In this document: positions 10,225 to 19,884 of the stretch, in pieces
How positions within the stretch are numbered: the first letter of the stretch is position 1
How the letters are laid out: each line of letters opens with the position of its first letter
Source: a virus
Direction: 5' to 3' (one strand)
IMG/VR virus record: IMGVR_UViG_3300035698_007011
Location: 1 to 21,022 of that record
Length of the DNA: 21,022 nucleotides
Position numbers and translations under genes: made by a program
The notes under the pieces: model-generated
What the model was told of the DNA's origin: nothing
Databases searched by the model: none
The model's input: only the letters and a program-made list of their open reading frames with translations

Positions 10225-10641
10225 TTAGTAAAGGAATTTGTTAATTCTAACTTTAATTTCGCTTGCTGAATTAACTACTCCAGCGTCAGTACCGATTGAT
10301 ACTTTGAATACATTAGTAGAGCTAGACCCAACATCAATTTGTTGTGCTGTTCCAGACAATACTAAATCAACTTCAGTTCCTCTTTGTGTTCCAGCGAAAA
10401 CAGCGTCTCCTGTTCCTGTAAATTCAGCTTCTGAATCATTAAGAACTTGAACGGTAGTTTCACCATCAATAGCTCCGTTAGGAGAGAATGCGATTTCGGT
10501 AGAAGATGCTGTAGCTTTAGTAGCAAGACCAGATGTTAGGTCTACCATATCTCCAGCTTCAATAACTGTAGCAGAATCCTTTGAAAGTGTTTTCATAGGC
10601 ATTCCTTTTACGTAGTTATTTACCAATTTAAAATCTGCCAT
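10225..10641 (-). CDS. capsid decoration-like protein
   Basis: The protein has 138 aa, from ATG 10641 to TAA 10225. It is Thr/Ser/Ala/Gly-rich, with a beta pattern: TLSKDSATVIEAGDMVDLTSG near the start resembles small head decoration or head-fibre proteins that present a beta-tulip or beta-sandwich on the capsid. The end (VNSASEIKVRINKFLY) is a typical closing strand. It lies between scaffold and major capsid genes, the usual place for decoration proteins. None of its 13 glycines is TGA, so it reads as one frame in the standard code too. Likely abundant, as it shares its leader with the capsid gene. A trimeric capsid-stabilising role is inferred. Confidence 0.7.
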   Translation of the reverse strand: MADFKLVNNYVKGMPMKTLSKDSATVIEAGDMVDLTSGLATKATASSTEIAFSPNGAIDGETTVQVLNDSEAEFTGTGDAVFAGTQRGTEVDLVLSGTAQQIDVGSSSTNVFKVSIGTDAGVVNSASEIKVRINKFLY

Positions 10642-10650
10642 AATTAGTAA

Positions 10651-10676
10651 AATTTAATAAATAAAAATTTGTATTA
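10651..10676 (-). promoter_or_regulatory. AT-rich leader element, copy 1 (before decoration-like gene)
   Basis: TAATACAA then AT then TTTTATTTATTAAATT on the minus strand ends 9 nt before the decoration-like ATG. Its first TAA is also the scaffold stop codon. It is near-identical to 10186-10210. Two copies in front of two capsid-shell genes suggest shared control of transcription or translation. Confidence 0.5.
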
Positions 10677-11246
10677 GTCTTCTGTTCTTGGTTTAGATAC
10701 TTTAGGGACAGTAAATAGTTCTTTGTACTTAAATCCTGCTTCCTTTTTCTCAAAAGTTCAGTAATTTTTACTTCTATCACCAAGTATCTGGTTTCTGTAA
10801 GCTTCATCTCTCAACATCTTTCATCTAACTACATCGTATGCAGTATCAATGTCAAACCCTTTCTCTTCTTGAAGTTTCTTAATCTCAGGTAGGAAATCTT
10901 TAGCGTCTTCATTCTTTTCAAGAAATGTTTTTTCTTGTGAATCTTCTGTCTTGATTTCTTCCATCATTAATCTAACATCTTCTTTAGAAAACGATTTGTC
11001 TTTGTTTTTTGAGTGTTTCTTGTAACCATCTTTGAGTTTATCATATAAACCCTTGTTTTTAGTTTTAAGTTCTTCAACTTCTTTCTTCAATGTTTCTTTT
11101 TCATCGTCAGTAGCTTCTTCAGATTCTTCTTCAGATTCTTCTTTAGATTCATCATCGTTTTCAGTAGTTTCTTCTTCTTCTGTTTCTACAACTTCTTCTT
11201 CAGTAGTTTCAGTACCTTCTGTGTTAGTAGTTTCAGTGGTTTCCAT
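10674..11246 (-). CDS. scaffolding protein
   Basis: This protein has 190 aa, from ATG 11246 to TAA 10674. The N-terminal 50 residues are almost only Glu/Thr/Asp/Ser (TEETE-type repeats). Next comes a coiled-coil-like Lys/Glu segment (about 50-85), a charged helical middle, and a C-terminus with basic and aromatic residues (FKYKELFTVPKVSKPRTED). Acidic coiled-coil proteins just upstream of the capsid gene are typical phage scaffolds, which bind coat protein through a charged C-terminal hairpin and leave the procapsid. Two of about eight glycines are TGA; the first (in VVRGKM) would truncate the protein at 141 aa in the standard code and remove the coat-binding end. No protease gene is seen nearby. 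Confidence 0.75.
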
Positions 11247-11274
11247 GTGTAATAAATAATTGATAAAATGTTTA

Positions 11275-11290
11275 GGAGTTTTATCACTCC
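11275..11290 (-). other. weak hairpin in gap before scaffold gene
   Basis: The 61-nt gap 11247-11307 holds a 5-bp stem (GGAGT / ACTCC, 6-nt loop), then an AT-rich stretch up to the scaffold ATG. The stem is short and has no strict T-run, so a terminator or leader structure is only a possibility. Confidence 0.25.
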
Positions 11291-11307
11291 AGTGGTCTTA
11301 TCATACC

Positions 11308-11634
11308 CTATTGGGTAGAGCCAAGCTTATCTATATTATAAGATAAAACTTTTAATGTAGCTAGTGGATTGTCTCTCAATTTCACTAACTCTTTTCTTAG
11401 CAAGATTTTAACTTCCTTAAGTGAATGTATGGGATTCAACTGTGATTCAGTCATATCGTTTAATATTTCACCTGTTATTCTATGAATTGCTTGTGTAAGT
11501 ATAATAGAGTAATCTTTAAACTCCTGTGAAGTTACAAAATCCTCTAAAATACTTATCTTATTAATCTTGTCTTGCTTTAATGTTTCTTTATATTCTGGGT
11601 TTTGTGACTTGATGACAGGTTTTACTTCGTTCAT
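11308..11634 (-). CDS. small helical protein between portal and scaffold, unknown
   Basis: The frame gives 108 aa from ATG 11634 to TAG 11308 and contains no TGA. The protein is mostly helical and charged (KINKISILEDFVTSQEFKDY, then TQAIHRITGEILNDM), ending LSYNIDKLGSTQ. I do not recognise a family. Small helical proteins between portal and scaffold occur in many phages and are often head-assembly factors. Its start is 10 nt after the portal stop, so it is translationally close to the portal gene. Confidence 0.7.
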   Translation of the reverse strand: MNEVKPVIKSQNPEYKETLKQDKINKISILEDFVTSQEFKDYSIILTQAIHRITGEILNDMTESQLNPIHSLKEVKILLRKELVKLRDNPLATLKVLSYNIDKLGSTQ

Positions 11635-11644
11635 TTTGTGTTAT

Positions 11645-13657
11645 TTAAGGTGATAAAACATCAGCTCTTGTTGGATAGTTATTAACACTACCGCTCTGTT
11701 GTGCTATGTTACTAGTTAATTGACTAGCCATAGAGTTACCAACTTGAGCCATCTTATCTTCTCCTCCTCCTTCTTGTCATGGTTGAGGAGGTTGTTTAGC
11801 TTTATTGAGTCATTCTTCTATCATTAGGTCGTTAATTTTAGCTAATACATCTTTCTTAACATCAGACTCTCTAGCCTTCTGTAGATATATATAGTATGTT
11901 CGTAAATCCATTCATGGATAGAATAATGCTTTAGGTTTTAGGTCTTCTGTTATTTTTTTGTTATCTTTATGTTCTGCATATGCGTTTAGTTGTTTAATAT
12001 AACGTATAGCTCTATTCTCATCACTTGTTCTAGGATATTTTAAGTATATCTCTTCTCTAGGTATACCTCTATATTTCTCTATATCTCTTTGATAGAATAG
12101 TTTAGAGATAGCTGGTATATCAGGGTTAGCCATAACAAACGCTTCTCTAGCCATAAGATAATCTAATTTCTTTTTATTCTTTTCGCCTATCTCTTTTTTA
12201 GATTCAACAAATATATCTGGGTCTCAGTGGTCTTTAATATCTTTACCGTTAATCATAACTTCGTTACTTGCTATACCGTTACCTATTCTAGCATATTTCA
12301 CTTCATGTTCAGGTAAGTATTCTTTCAAACCTCTTAACCACATATCTTTAACAAACGATACTTCTCACCAACCTATACATTCACTATCTAAAGAGAATAT
12401 CAAGTTAGAGTTTACTTGTTGCATCTTAGCTTCTCATAAAGAAACATCAGGTCAAGTAGGTAATCATCTTTGTGAAGCTGTATATCAAGTATTACCTTGA
12501 GCTTCTTGGTCTAGTATAGTAGATAAGTTTAGTGTTGATTGGTCTGCTTTGATACCGTCAATAACTGGTCTAACAACATCACCATCAAGTTTTCACATCT
12601 CTCAGTTGAATGGTACTATAATAGGTCAGTCTGTAGGTCTTTCAGCTAATAGGTCTATATCTGTTATCTTGCTTATGTCTGCTAGTAATACTTGGAAACC
12701 AGAATTTCGTTCCTCTTTTCTAAGAGCCATATTCATTAATCTATTCTTAGCGTTTTGGAATGATAATACCAACTCTGCTAGTCAGATACCACATGGGTCA
12801 TCCTCTAACGGGAAAGCGTTTACAACAACTACTGGGAATGGTACAAGTTCTGGATGCTTCTTTTCTTCTTCTGAGATAGGTGTTATTCTTTCTCGTCTAC
12901 CAATAGTCTTCCTATCGTTAAATAAATCTGCTAAGTATTTAACTCATTCTCGTTCAAAGAATATTCTAGTACCTTCATATTGTTCGTTAACTATTGCTGT
13001 ACCTAATGCTCTATCTTCTTTCTTTTCGTCTCAGTTATCTGTACTATCGTTTCTTGTCTTAGTATAGTCATCTATATTAAAATATATATCTCAAGACTTA
13101 CTTAATTTATTAATCTTAGTTATTTCATTCTTAGTTATAGAGAAATCAAACATATGATATCTAAACCCTTTAAGTGTACTACCATGTGGGTCTGGTAACC
13201 AGTATTCTGGCGAAACAACACTATATTTTATAGTTTGGTTTATTGTATCATATCATTCTTTCATTAATAACGATACACCGTAGAAACCAATATTCATTAT
13301 ATGAAAAAAATCCTTCTGTTTCTTTTTCATAGTAACAGTGTCTTTTTTGTAACAAGTTTCTAACATATATGCATAGTCATCATCCAAGAACTCTGCTCAA
13401 ACAAATCATGCTGTAAGTCAATCAGTATAGTAAGTACTAATAAAAGCCTTTAAATGCTGAAATAACAGATGAATTTTAATCTTGTCTGTTTCTGAGTCTG
13501 CTGGATTTGTAAATTTAGAATATCGGTATTTAAACAACTCTCTCTTTTGGGACATATATGTTTCACTATCCTGATACCAGTTCTGTATCTTACCTAGTAT
13601 CTCTTTTTGGAGTTTCTCGTTTTTAAGTAACTGTTCTTGTTTGATATACTTTGACAT
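11645..13657 (-). CDS. portal protein
   Basis: One frame of 670 aa runs from ATG 13657 to TAA 11645; I scanned most of the lines for TAA and TAG in frame and found none. It opens with a helical segment (MSKYIKQEQLLKNEKLQKEI), then a region containing FLDDDYAYMLETCYKK and YSVVSPEY-GLPDPHGS, the typical portal wing. A stem-like region around residue 290-310 reads DDPCGIGLAELVLSFQNAKN, matching the 'd..G....e....Q...N' pattern of portals. The C-terminal part (barrel) is helical and ends in a Pro/Gln/Gly-rich tail. Portals form the dodecameric DNA channel at one capsid vertex and dock the terminase. Position directly after the large terminase supports this. The 670-aa length is in the range of P22-like portals. 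Confidence 0.9.
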
Positions 13658-13697
13658 AAATTACAAATCAATGATAAAATACACATTATGATACTAA

Positions 13698-15203
13698 TTA
13701 TACTCATAAGGTGTCTATAAACCTAGCTTTACGCTTAAGTTTATATAATTTTTCTAGTGGAGACTTATCCTTTTTACTTAACCAATCAGCGTGAACAGCC
13801 TTTGTCTGTATATTCTTCATAAATCAATTCAACATCATAATAGCCATAGAAAGTGCATCAATAATATCGTCATGCTTACCGTTAGGGAATTTTAGCAGTT
13901 GAGCTTCTAGCTCGTTTACATTTTTTCATCTAAGTTGATGTATAATAGCAACGTTATTATATCTAGGTTGTAGAGCTGATAAAATTTTAGCTTCTTTATT
14001 CATAGAAGATGTCTGTCATTCTAACAGAAAGAAGTTATTTCTTTTCTTCATCTCTTTTCTTATCTCTATCTCAAGCATCTTTTGGTATGAGTTTATCTCT
14101 ATACCTACCTTCTGTGGGTGGAAAGTATTTACTACATTAAATAGATTGTTTATAATCTCATCTGGTAGCATCTTTCATCTCCTTACATCAATTACATACA
14201 CATTATTATTCTCTTTGTCAAGACCAACAGTTACTATTGATGTATCATCAGCTGTCTGCTTTTGGCTAATCGCTGGGTCAACAAACGTTACAACCTGTAA
14301 GTCTTTGATATATTTAACTCAGTAGTTATCAAATATCTCTCATTTATCGTAGTATGTGAAGTATTCTCACTTAAACGCTCAACCTCATTCATTGATAGGG
14401 TCTCACATATACATAGCTTGGAATAACGACTCTCCCATAGTCTGTCTTTTCTTTTCAATAAGCTCTTTAGGGTGTTTCTCTGGTCGTATAACGCTTCAAT
14501 CTTCGTTAAATACTGGTATATTCAATACTTCTCGTTCATCTCATTCCTTTTCTAGTAGTCTACCACATAAATCATCCTCATGCCATCTAGTCATTATAAT
14601 AATAGTAGCTGTTTCTCAGTGTACTCTTGTTAACGGTACTGAAGTATACCAATTCCATACTTTATTTCTTATTAATGGGCTTTGTGCTTCCTCATAATCC
14701 TTATGCGGGTCATCTATTATCATTTTGTCAACCGTTTTACCTGTTAACGAACCTCATACACCTACAGCTCTATAAGAACCTCATTTAATTGTATTCCATT
14801 CTGTAATACTTTGGCTATTGGGGTCTAATAACTCACCAAATAACGCTTTATATTGGTCTGTCTTAACTAAATCTCTTGTTTTACGTGAGAAACCTTCTGA
14901 AAGCTCTGCTGAGTAAGACGCTAACGCTACATTCTGGTACATATTCTTACCTAGAGTCCAAGCAGGATAACCTACGGACGATATAGAGCTCTTACCATGC
15001 TGTGCTGGTACATTAATCATAAGTTTCTTAAGTTTACCTCTCTCTACTCTCTCAAAAGCTTCTATTATTTTCCTATGAAACTCTTTAAGTACATATCAAC
15101 CTCATGGGCTATGTGCGTACGGGTCAGTATACAACATAAACTGTGTTAGATTATCTCTAGCGAGTTTCTCTGGGTTGAAATCTTTTAATATATTATCTGT
15201 CAT
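13698..15203 (-). CDS. terL: terminase large subunit (ATPase and nuclease)
   Basis: The protein has 501 aa, from ATG 15203 to TAA 13698. The ATPase domain has the Walker A motif VPAQHGKSS (about 65-73) and the Walker B motif KMIIDDPHKD (about 159-168). Between them EWNTIKGGSYRAVGVGGSLT has TGA at the conserved Gly positions, a strong proof of UGA=Gly. The RNase H-like nuclease domain has a first catalytic Asp in VDPAISQKQTADD (about 309), a central Glu in KVGIEINSYQ, and the C-terminal Asp pair in KHDDIIDALS (about 444-450). It cuts concatemers and drives DNA into the procapsid through the portal. The start overlaps the preceding glycosyltransferase gene by 11 nt. Identification is secure. 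Confidence 0.96.
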
Positions 15204-16320
15204 TAAGTTTTATAGTAGCATCTAAAATTCAACATACTCATTTATTCTTTTTAATCTTTCTATGTAGTGTAAAATCCTCTAACTTTGTAGGGATAGGTAC
15301 TACTAATTTTAAGTCTACTGTTTTCATAGCCCAACAATGTGTAACTATATTATCGTTCCTAAACATAGCTCAAGTTCATCATAATGTCAACGGTCATGTG
15401 ATAGTAGATTCTCTTAATCATCTAATAAGCTCTATATCTAAACTATATGGTATCTCTATATTGTCAAAATAAGCTACATAGTCTGTTGTTATAGAACTAA
15501 CATCATCTTCTGTGATAGTATCTCATACGATATGACATATATAGTTAGATTTAATATTATTTAACAAATGTTTTTCTATTTTGTCAAGATTTCATTCTTT
15601 AAGTAATATGGTTATCTCATCATCTCAGTTTTCACAATACATTGATTTATTTATACTTACTGGTCAGTTGTCTCATATGTGTTTACATAATACTCTAGTA
15701 TCAGCGTTTATATAATACATCATAGAGGTAGCTCTTTCACAAAAACATATATCCTCACTTATTACTAACGAACTTACCTTATCTAAATCTGTTAACGGTT
15801 TATCAAACAAATACTCTTTTCATTCATAGAAATACATAGTCTTCATCTCAAACAGGTTATCACCATATACATTAACCATATCTTTAAGTATAGATGTCTT
15901 GATTAGTAAACATCATGCTCAACAAGCGTCAACTTTATGTATAGTACCTATCGCTATGTTAATCTTATTGACATTATAATAAAATGGTTTATCTCATTTA
16001 ATTTTATTGTATATTAATAGTTTTTTATCTCATCATCTAGCTCTATATAATCATGTTGTGATTCATAACCCAGTATATATCATCTTTACAAGAACGTCTT
16101 TAGGTGGTATAGTATCGTCATCAACAAAGAATAGATATTCGTATCATCATTCAATAGCTGATTTAACATACATATTCCTAGCTATATCTATAGGTGTCCT
16201 TTTAATAAATGAAACAGTTTTACTATAACCTTTAGGGATAATTAAACTATCTAAGAAATTTATAATATCTATAGATAGTTTTCAATCAAATGTAGGTATT
16301 GCTATAAGGATTTTTTTCAT
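15193..16320 (-). CDS. GT-A fold glycosyltransferase (family 2-like) with extra C-terminal domain
   Basis: The protein has 375 aa, from ATG 16320 to TAA 15193. It begins MKKILIAIPTFDGKLSIDI, a typical GT-A first strand, then RTPIDIARNMYV and the metal-binding DDD in YEYLFFVDDDTIPP (about 62-74). The acceptor region includes VDACGAGCLLI (about 126-136, both Gly are TGA) and ISEDICFCERA with the HIGD motif. Such enzymes transfer a sugar from a nucleotide donor to glycan or protein acceptors in the cytoplasm. About 120 further residues at the C-terminus are unassigned. It starts 1 nt after the 239-aa glycosyltransferase gene and overlaps terL by 11 nt, so it is part of one transcript with packaging genes. 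The acceptor is unknown. Confidence 0.85.
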
Positions 16321-16321
16321 C

Positions 16322-17041
16322 TTAACAGTCAAATATAAAATCTTCTTGTAGGTCGTCTTCTGGTAAAGGATATACATCAACAACATCCCATCATTTTTCA
16401 TCAGCTATCTTAAAGAATACTGGTCTATCTACATTAGGTACATAGAAAGCTGTCTGACTTTTGAGATGATGGCATATAGCGTCATGTTTTACTTTCTGTC
16501 TAAACCCTAAATCTTTTATATGGAATCATAACCAGTTATCGTTACCGAATATTCTCATCCTCTCATCTATAGGAAAGAACTTATCTTTGTTCTCTTTCTT
16601 AAAGGTAAAACAATGTCAACATATATGATTACCATAATACATCAACGGACTAGGTTGTAGTCTATCTCATTCTCTAAATCTAGGATTAACTATACCTATA
16701 TTCTCATCATCATCAAACCCATCAATAATCTTTTCAAAGAACTCTTGTGGGAAGATAACATCGTTATTAATAACAGATATATATTCTCACTGAGCGTACT
16801 TTACTCATTGATTCCATGCTACAGTAACACCAACATTCTCTTCAAATTTATAATATTTAATCTTACCTTCTGATTGGTTATATAATGAAGCAACAATCTC
16901 TCATGTATCGTCTGTACTTCAGTCATCAATTACAAGTAACTCGTAATCTATGTTTCTACATACATCTAATATATTTAATATTGCTTCCTGTGTTAGATGT
17001 GATTTATTATACACAGGCATAACTAAAGATAATTTAAGCAT
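16322..17041 (-). CDS. family 2 glycosyltransferase
   Basis: The protein has 239 aa, from ATG 17041 to TAA 16322. It shows the classic GT2 signature: MPVYNKS (8-14), VIDDGSTDDT (about 39-48) with the Gly encoded by TGA, then AWNQGVKYAQGEYISVINND (about 76-95), whose NND corresponds to the metal-binding DXD. The C-terminal part (MRIFGNDNWLGFHI) fits the catalytic ED/DND region with a trailing helix. No transmembrane segment is visible, so it is a soluble cytoplasmic transferase using a nucleotide sugar. It overlaps the methyltransferase-DUF616 gene by 8 nt. The acceptor is unknown: virion fibre, host surface glycan, or phage DNA are possible. Confidence 0.92.
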
Positions 17042-18254
17042 CTGATAAGTGTCATTCTAAAAATGTTATATATTTATTATGTCGTAGATTTCCATCTGTT
17101 TCTAACCATTTTCTGTTAATATTATATTTATACGCTATTGGTTCAAACGATAACTGGTCTTGATATGTTCGTTTTACATTCTCATCCCATCGTTTTTCAA
17201 AGAAATCAAGTATTTTATCAGTTATTTTATATATAAGTAATCAAGAAGCGTTTAATCATCAATGTAATGGGTATCACTCAGCAATATAGTGTTCAGCTTG
17301 TTTTTTTATAGGTAATCCTGTGTATTTTTTCCACCTAATGTCTCATCAACTATGTATAAACATAGCTTCATCCATTATGCAGTCCCTTTCAGGGTGTTTA
17401 AAACACACTATATCGTTATCTATATTTTGTTTAATGAAATACTCTATAGAATCCTCTCTTTTAAGTCTAGCTGTACCATCCATATACACAATCTGTGTAC
17501 CTTTATCTCGTTTTGGGTGCATCCTATATCGTTTAGCTCTCATTCTATTATGTAAATCTTTATTATTATCACATAATATAACTTCTCGTTGTTTTTCTGC
17601 TCATCTTTCTATTGCTAGTTCTTTGTTATCAGTGAAACATATAAATTTACAGTTCTTTGTTTGGTTAGGTTGTAGTTTAAGTGTATCGTAGCCACCAAAT
17701 ATAGCCGTAAACACTGTTACTACTGGCTCTGTTTTCCTTCTAAGGATAGTTAATCCGTTATTGTTATCAAACACCTTAAGTTTCTCTCGTTCTGGGTACT
17801 CAGCAATATAATCGTTTATAGCTGGTAGTAATCATTCATCTTTAGTCTCTCAATGGTCTCAGAAAGATACCGTATCATGGAACGCTATAAATCTTCTAAC
17901 CTTAGGTGCGTGTCTTTTAAGCTCCTCTCTAAGTAGTTCTCCGTTATGAAGAGTATCTATAAACAGCATATCTGTTTCAACTATATCTATCTCACGAGTA
18001 TCTCATGTATTGAATTTCCAGTTTGGACATAATCATTGTAGTTGTTCTACTGGCTGTGTGCTCTCTAAATCATACGATACCACATCATCACATCACATAA
18101 GTAAAGCGTGTGAGCTTAACGCTGTCCTTACTCACATCTCTGTAACAGTATCACATAACGAAGCCAACCGTTTAAGTGTTGGTAAGTGTTCGTTTATGTC
18201 TGATTTAGTTTCGCATAATATATTATACTTCTCAATTAGCTGTTCATTCATCAT
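17034..18254 (-). CDS. fused SAM methyltransferase-like and DUF616 glycosyltransferase-like protein
   Basis: The protein has 406 aa, starting at ATG 18254 (or 18251) and ending at TAA 17034. The N-terminal half (about 20-165) looks like a class I SAM-dependent methyltransferase: EMGVRTALSSHALL (motif I, Gly is TGA), VVSYDLE (acidic end of strand 2), DMLFIDTLHN and FIAFHDTVSFG. The C-terminal half (about 178-400) matches the DUF616/TOD1-like glycosyltransferase pattern: VFTAIFGGYDTL, FICFTDNK, NRMRAKRYRMHP, QIVYMDGTARL (Asp-based donor site), HPERDCIMDEAM and TYQDQLSFEPIAY. The pairing suggests addition and O-methylation of a sugar. It overlaps terS by 32 nt upstream. The substrate is unknown, and the DUF616 assignment is by recalled motif only. 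Confidence 0.8.
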
Positions 18255-18837
18255 TTAACGGTTTAGATTCTAAAATTTCTCATTGTATTATCTCTCATTT
18301 TTGTTCTAATCATTCCATATACTCTTTAAACATCTTTTTCTTTTGGTCTTCAGTTATGCTCTCTGTTCTTGTTGTTGTTTCTTTCTTATCTGTCCAGTTA
18401 AGGTCTGACATCCCTACACTCTTTACTACTTGTGCGTTCCATAATCAATTTAAACCATTGTTTACCAACATATCTTCCTGCATATCTTTAACTAGCTCTA
18501 CTGCTTCTCTAAGCTCTTCGTAGTTATTTATCCAGTAACTCCATTTAGAGCTTGGTATCTTATGCTTAACACGGAATCATGCTACGGTTGGGTAATCATA
18601 CGCTTCTTTAACCATAAGTCAGGTAGCTTTATCTTTCCTTTTCCTATATTTAGGTGTAGAACAAAATTCCACCAACATCTTAGAGAAGTTCTCGTTATAA
18701 GTTATCCCTCTCCATAGTATATTGTTGTTGATGATTATCATCTTCTTTAGCCCTCTACCTTTATTGTTATCTCCTTTAGGGTTGTTTGGGTTCTCGTTAG
18801 TTAGTAACGGGTTGTTCTCTGTTTTGATTCTCTTCAT
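18223..18837 (-). CDS. terS: terminase small subunit
   Basis: The protein has 204 aa, from ATG 18837 to TAA 18223. After a basic, Asn-rich N-terminus, the segment from about residue 74 (MVKEAYDYPTVAGFRVKHKI, then a Trp-containing turn SYWINNYEELREAVELVKDM) matches the DNA-binding helix-turn-helix of DNA-packaging small terminases ('P...gla..lgvs...Ly.W......f......i...q'). The next part, DMLVNNGLNGLWNAQVVKSV, matches their oligomerisation segment 'll..gl.g..n..i....l'. It recognises phage DNA and loads the large subunit. The C-terminal tail is charged. The ATG at 18837 gives a 41-nt overlap with the 153-aa gene; a later start is possible. It is separated from terL by three transferase genes. 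Confidence 0.82.
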
Positions 18838-19258
18838 TTCATCATTCTTTAGATAAATTAGCCATCTGCTCTGATTCTAGTTTCCTTCCTATCCCCATAT
18901 ACCTTCTATCTCAAAGATTTATACTTGATAGGAACGCTTCTAATTCTATTTTATTCATATCATATACATGGTCTAGCTTCTCTGCTATGTTCTGTAAGAC
19001 CTCGTTTGTTACATCGCTGGCTTTCAAAATAGAACCTCATTTTTCTAGGAACTCTATAAAACCTTTGTTATCAAACATATTAATAAATAACTCTAAATCC
19101 ATATTTATTACTGGGTCTTTGGTGTATTCTATGTTCTCTGTGTTACAATCTCTCTCGTATACAACAAATAACTCGTATCATTTACTTATCTTCTTAATCT
19201 TTATAGCCCAGTCGTTACTTATTCACCACTGTCATAATTTAAAATCTTTTATTTTCAT
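18797..19258 (-). CDS. unknown protein upstream of small terminase
   Basis: The protein has 153 aa, from ATG 19258 to TAA 18797, with several TGA-Gly codons. It starts MKIKDFKLGQWGISNDWAIK, continues ELFVVYERDCNTENIEYT (beta hairpin-like), then helical parts (VTNEVLQNIAEKLDHVYDMN) and ends in a polar EGGNEENQN tail. I recognise no family. It overlaps the GT-D gene by 10 nt upstream and terS by 41 nt downstream, so its 3' end is read in two frames. A role with the terminase or with the glycosyltransferases cannot be decided. Confidence 0.7.
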
Positions 19259-19881
19259 GTTGTATCTAAACGGGTTAAAATGTCTTTATGGTAATCTCTT
19301 GTGTGTTTTCATACATATGGGTCAAATGCTGAACCTATATCTATCTGTGTTATGTCTCTTTTATATTTATATATATCGTCTATTAATACATTAGCCATCA
19401 TACTAGCACAGTATATAACAACACAACCTGTATCTATATTTTTCTTTATCTCTAATAGTATCTCTTTATAAGATAACCGACAGTTATTATCAGGTATCTC
19501 TATAAACACTCATCATAGTAATCATTTTAAATATGATGGTCATACCATGACTATATTATTAGGCTTTAGTATAGCTATCAACTCATCTAGCCCGCTATCT
19601 ATACTCTTGTAATGGAATATATCAGCTCATACCCAATTATCTATATTAAATGTTTCCATATATTTCGGCATAATCTGTTTTACTAATCATTGTAATCATA
19701 ATATATACTCTGGTTTAGATGCTAGTATCTCTCTAAGCCTTTTACCTAACTCTGGGAAGTATGTATGTCAATCACAGTTCTCTCATCAGTTGTTCTTCAT
19801 ACAAAGGAACTCTCAATCTCACCATCTACTGAAAGAGAAATACTCTCAGTTTGCTATCTTATCTAGTATCTCTGTATACAT
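19249..19881 (-). CDS. GT-D fold (DUF1792-like) glycosyltransferase
   Basis: The protein has 210 aa, from ATG 19881 to TAA 19249. The N-terminus has SFSRWGDGEFLCM (about 17-29), in which both Gly are TGA; this is the donor-binding signature of GT-D enzymes. It is followed by HTYFPELGKRLREILASKPE, a middle VGPSYLKGLLG region, and a C-terminal VVIYCASMMANVLIDDIY and IDIGSAFDPYVGKHTRDYH, typical of the same family. The last codons read through a TGA (DTTGK) before TAA. GT-D enzymes add a hexose to protein-linked or other glycans. Here the enzyme heads a run of sugar-transfer genes in the packaging module, so it may act with the other three. The acceptor is inferred to be a surface glycan or virion protein, not shown. 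Confidence 0.85.
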
Positions 19882-19884
19882 ATT

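Noticed and set aside
8819-11310. TAG also reassigned to an amino acid
   Set aside because: TAG occurs only at the ends of two genes and never inside the long frames I scanned, so it still acts as a stop.
12549-13067. Plus-strand frame of 172 codons
   Set aside because: It lies opposite the portal gene, whose minus-strand frame is continuous and matches portal patterns.
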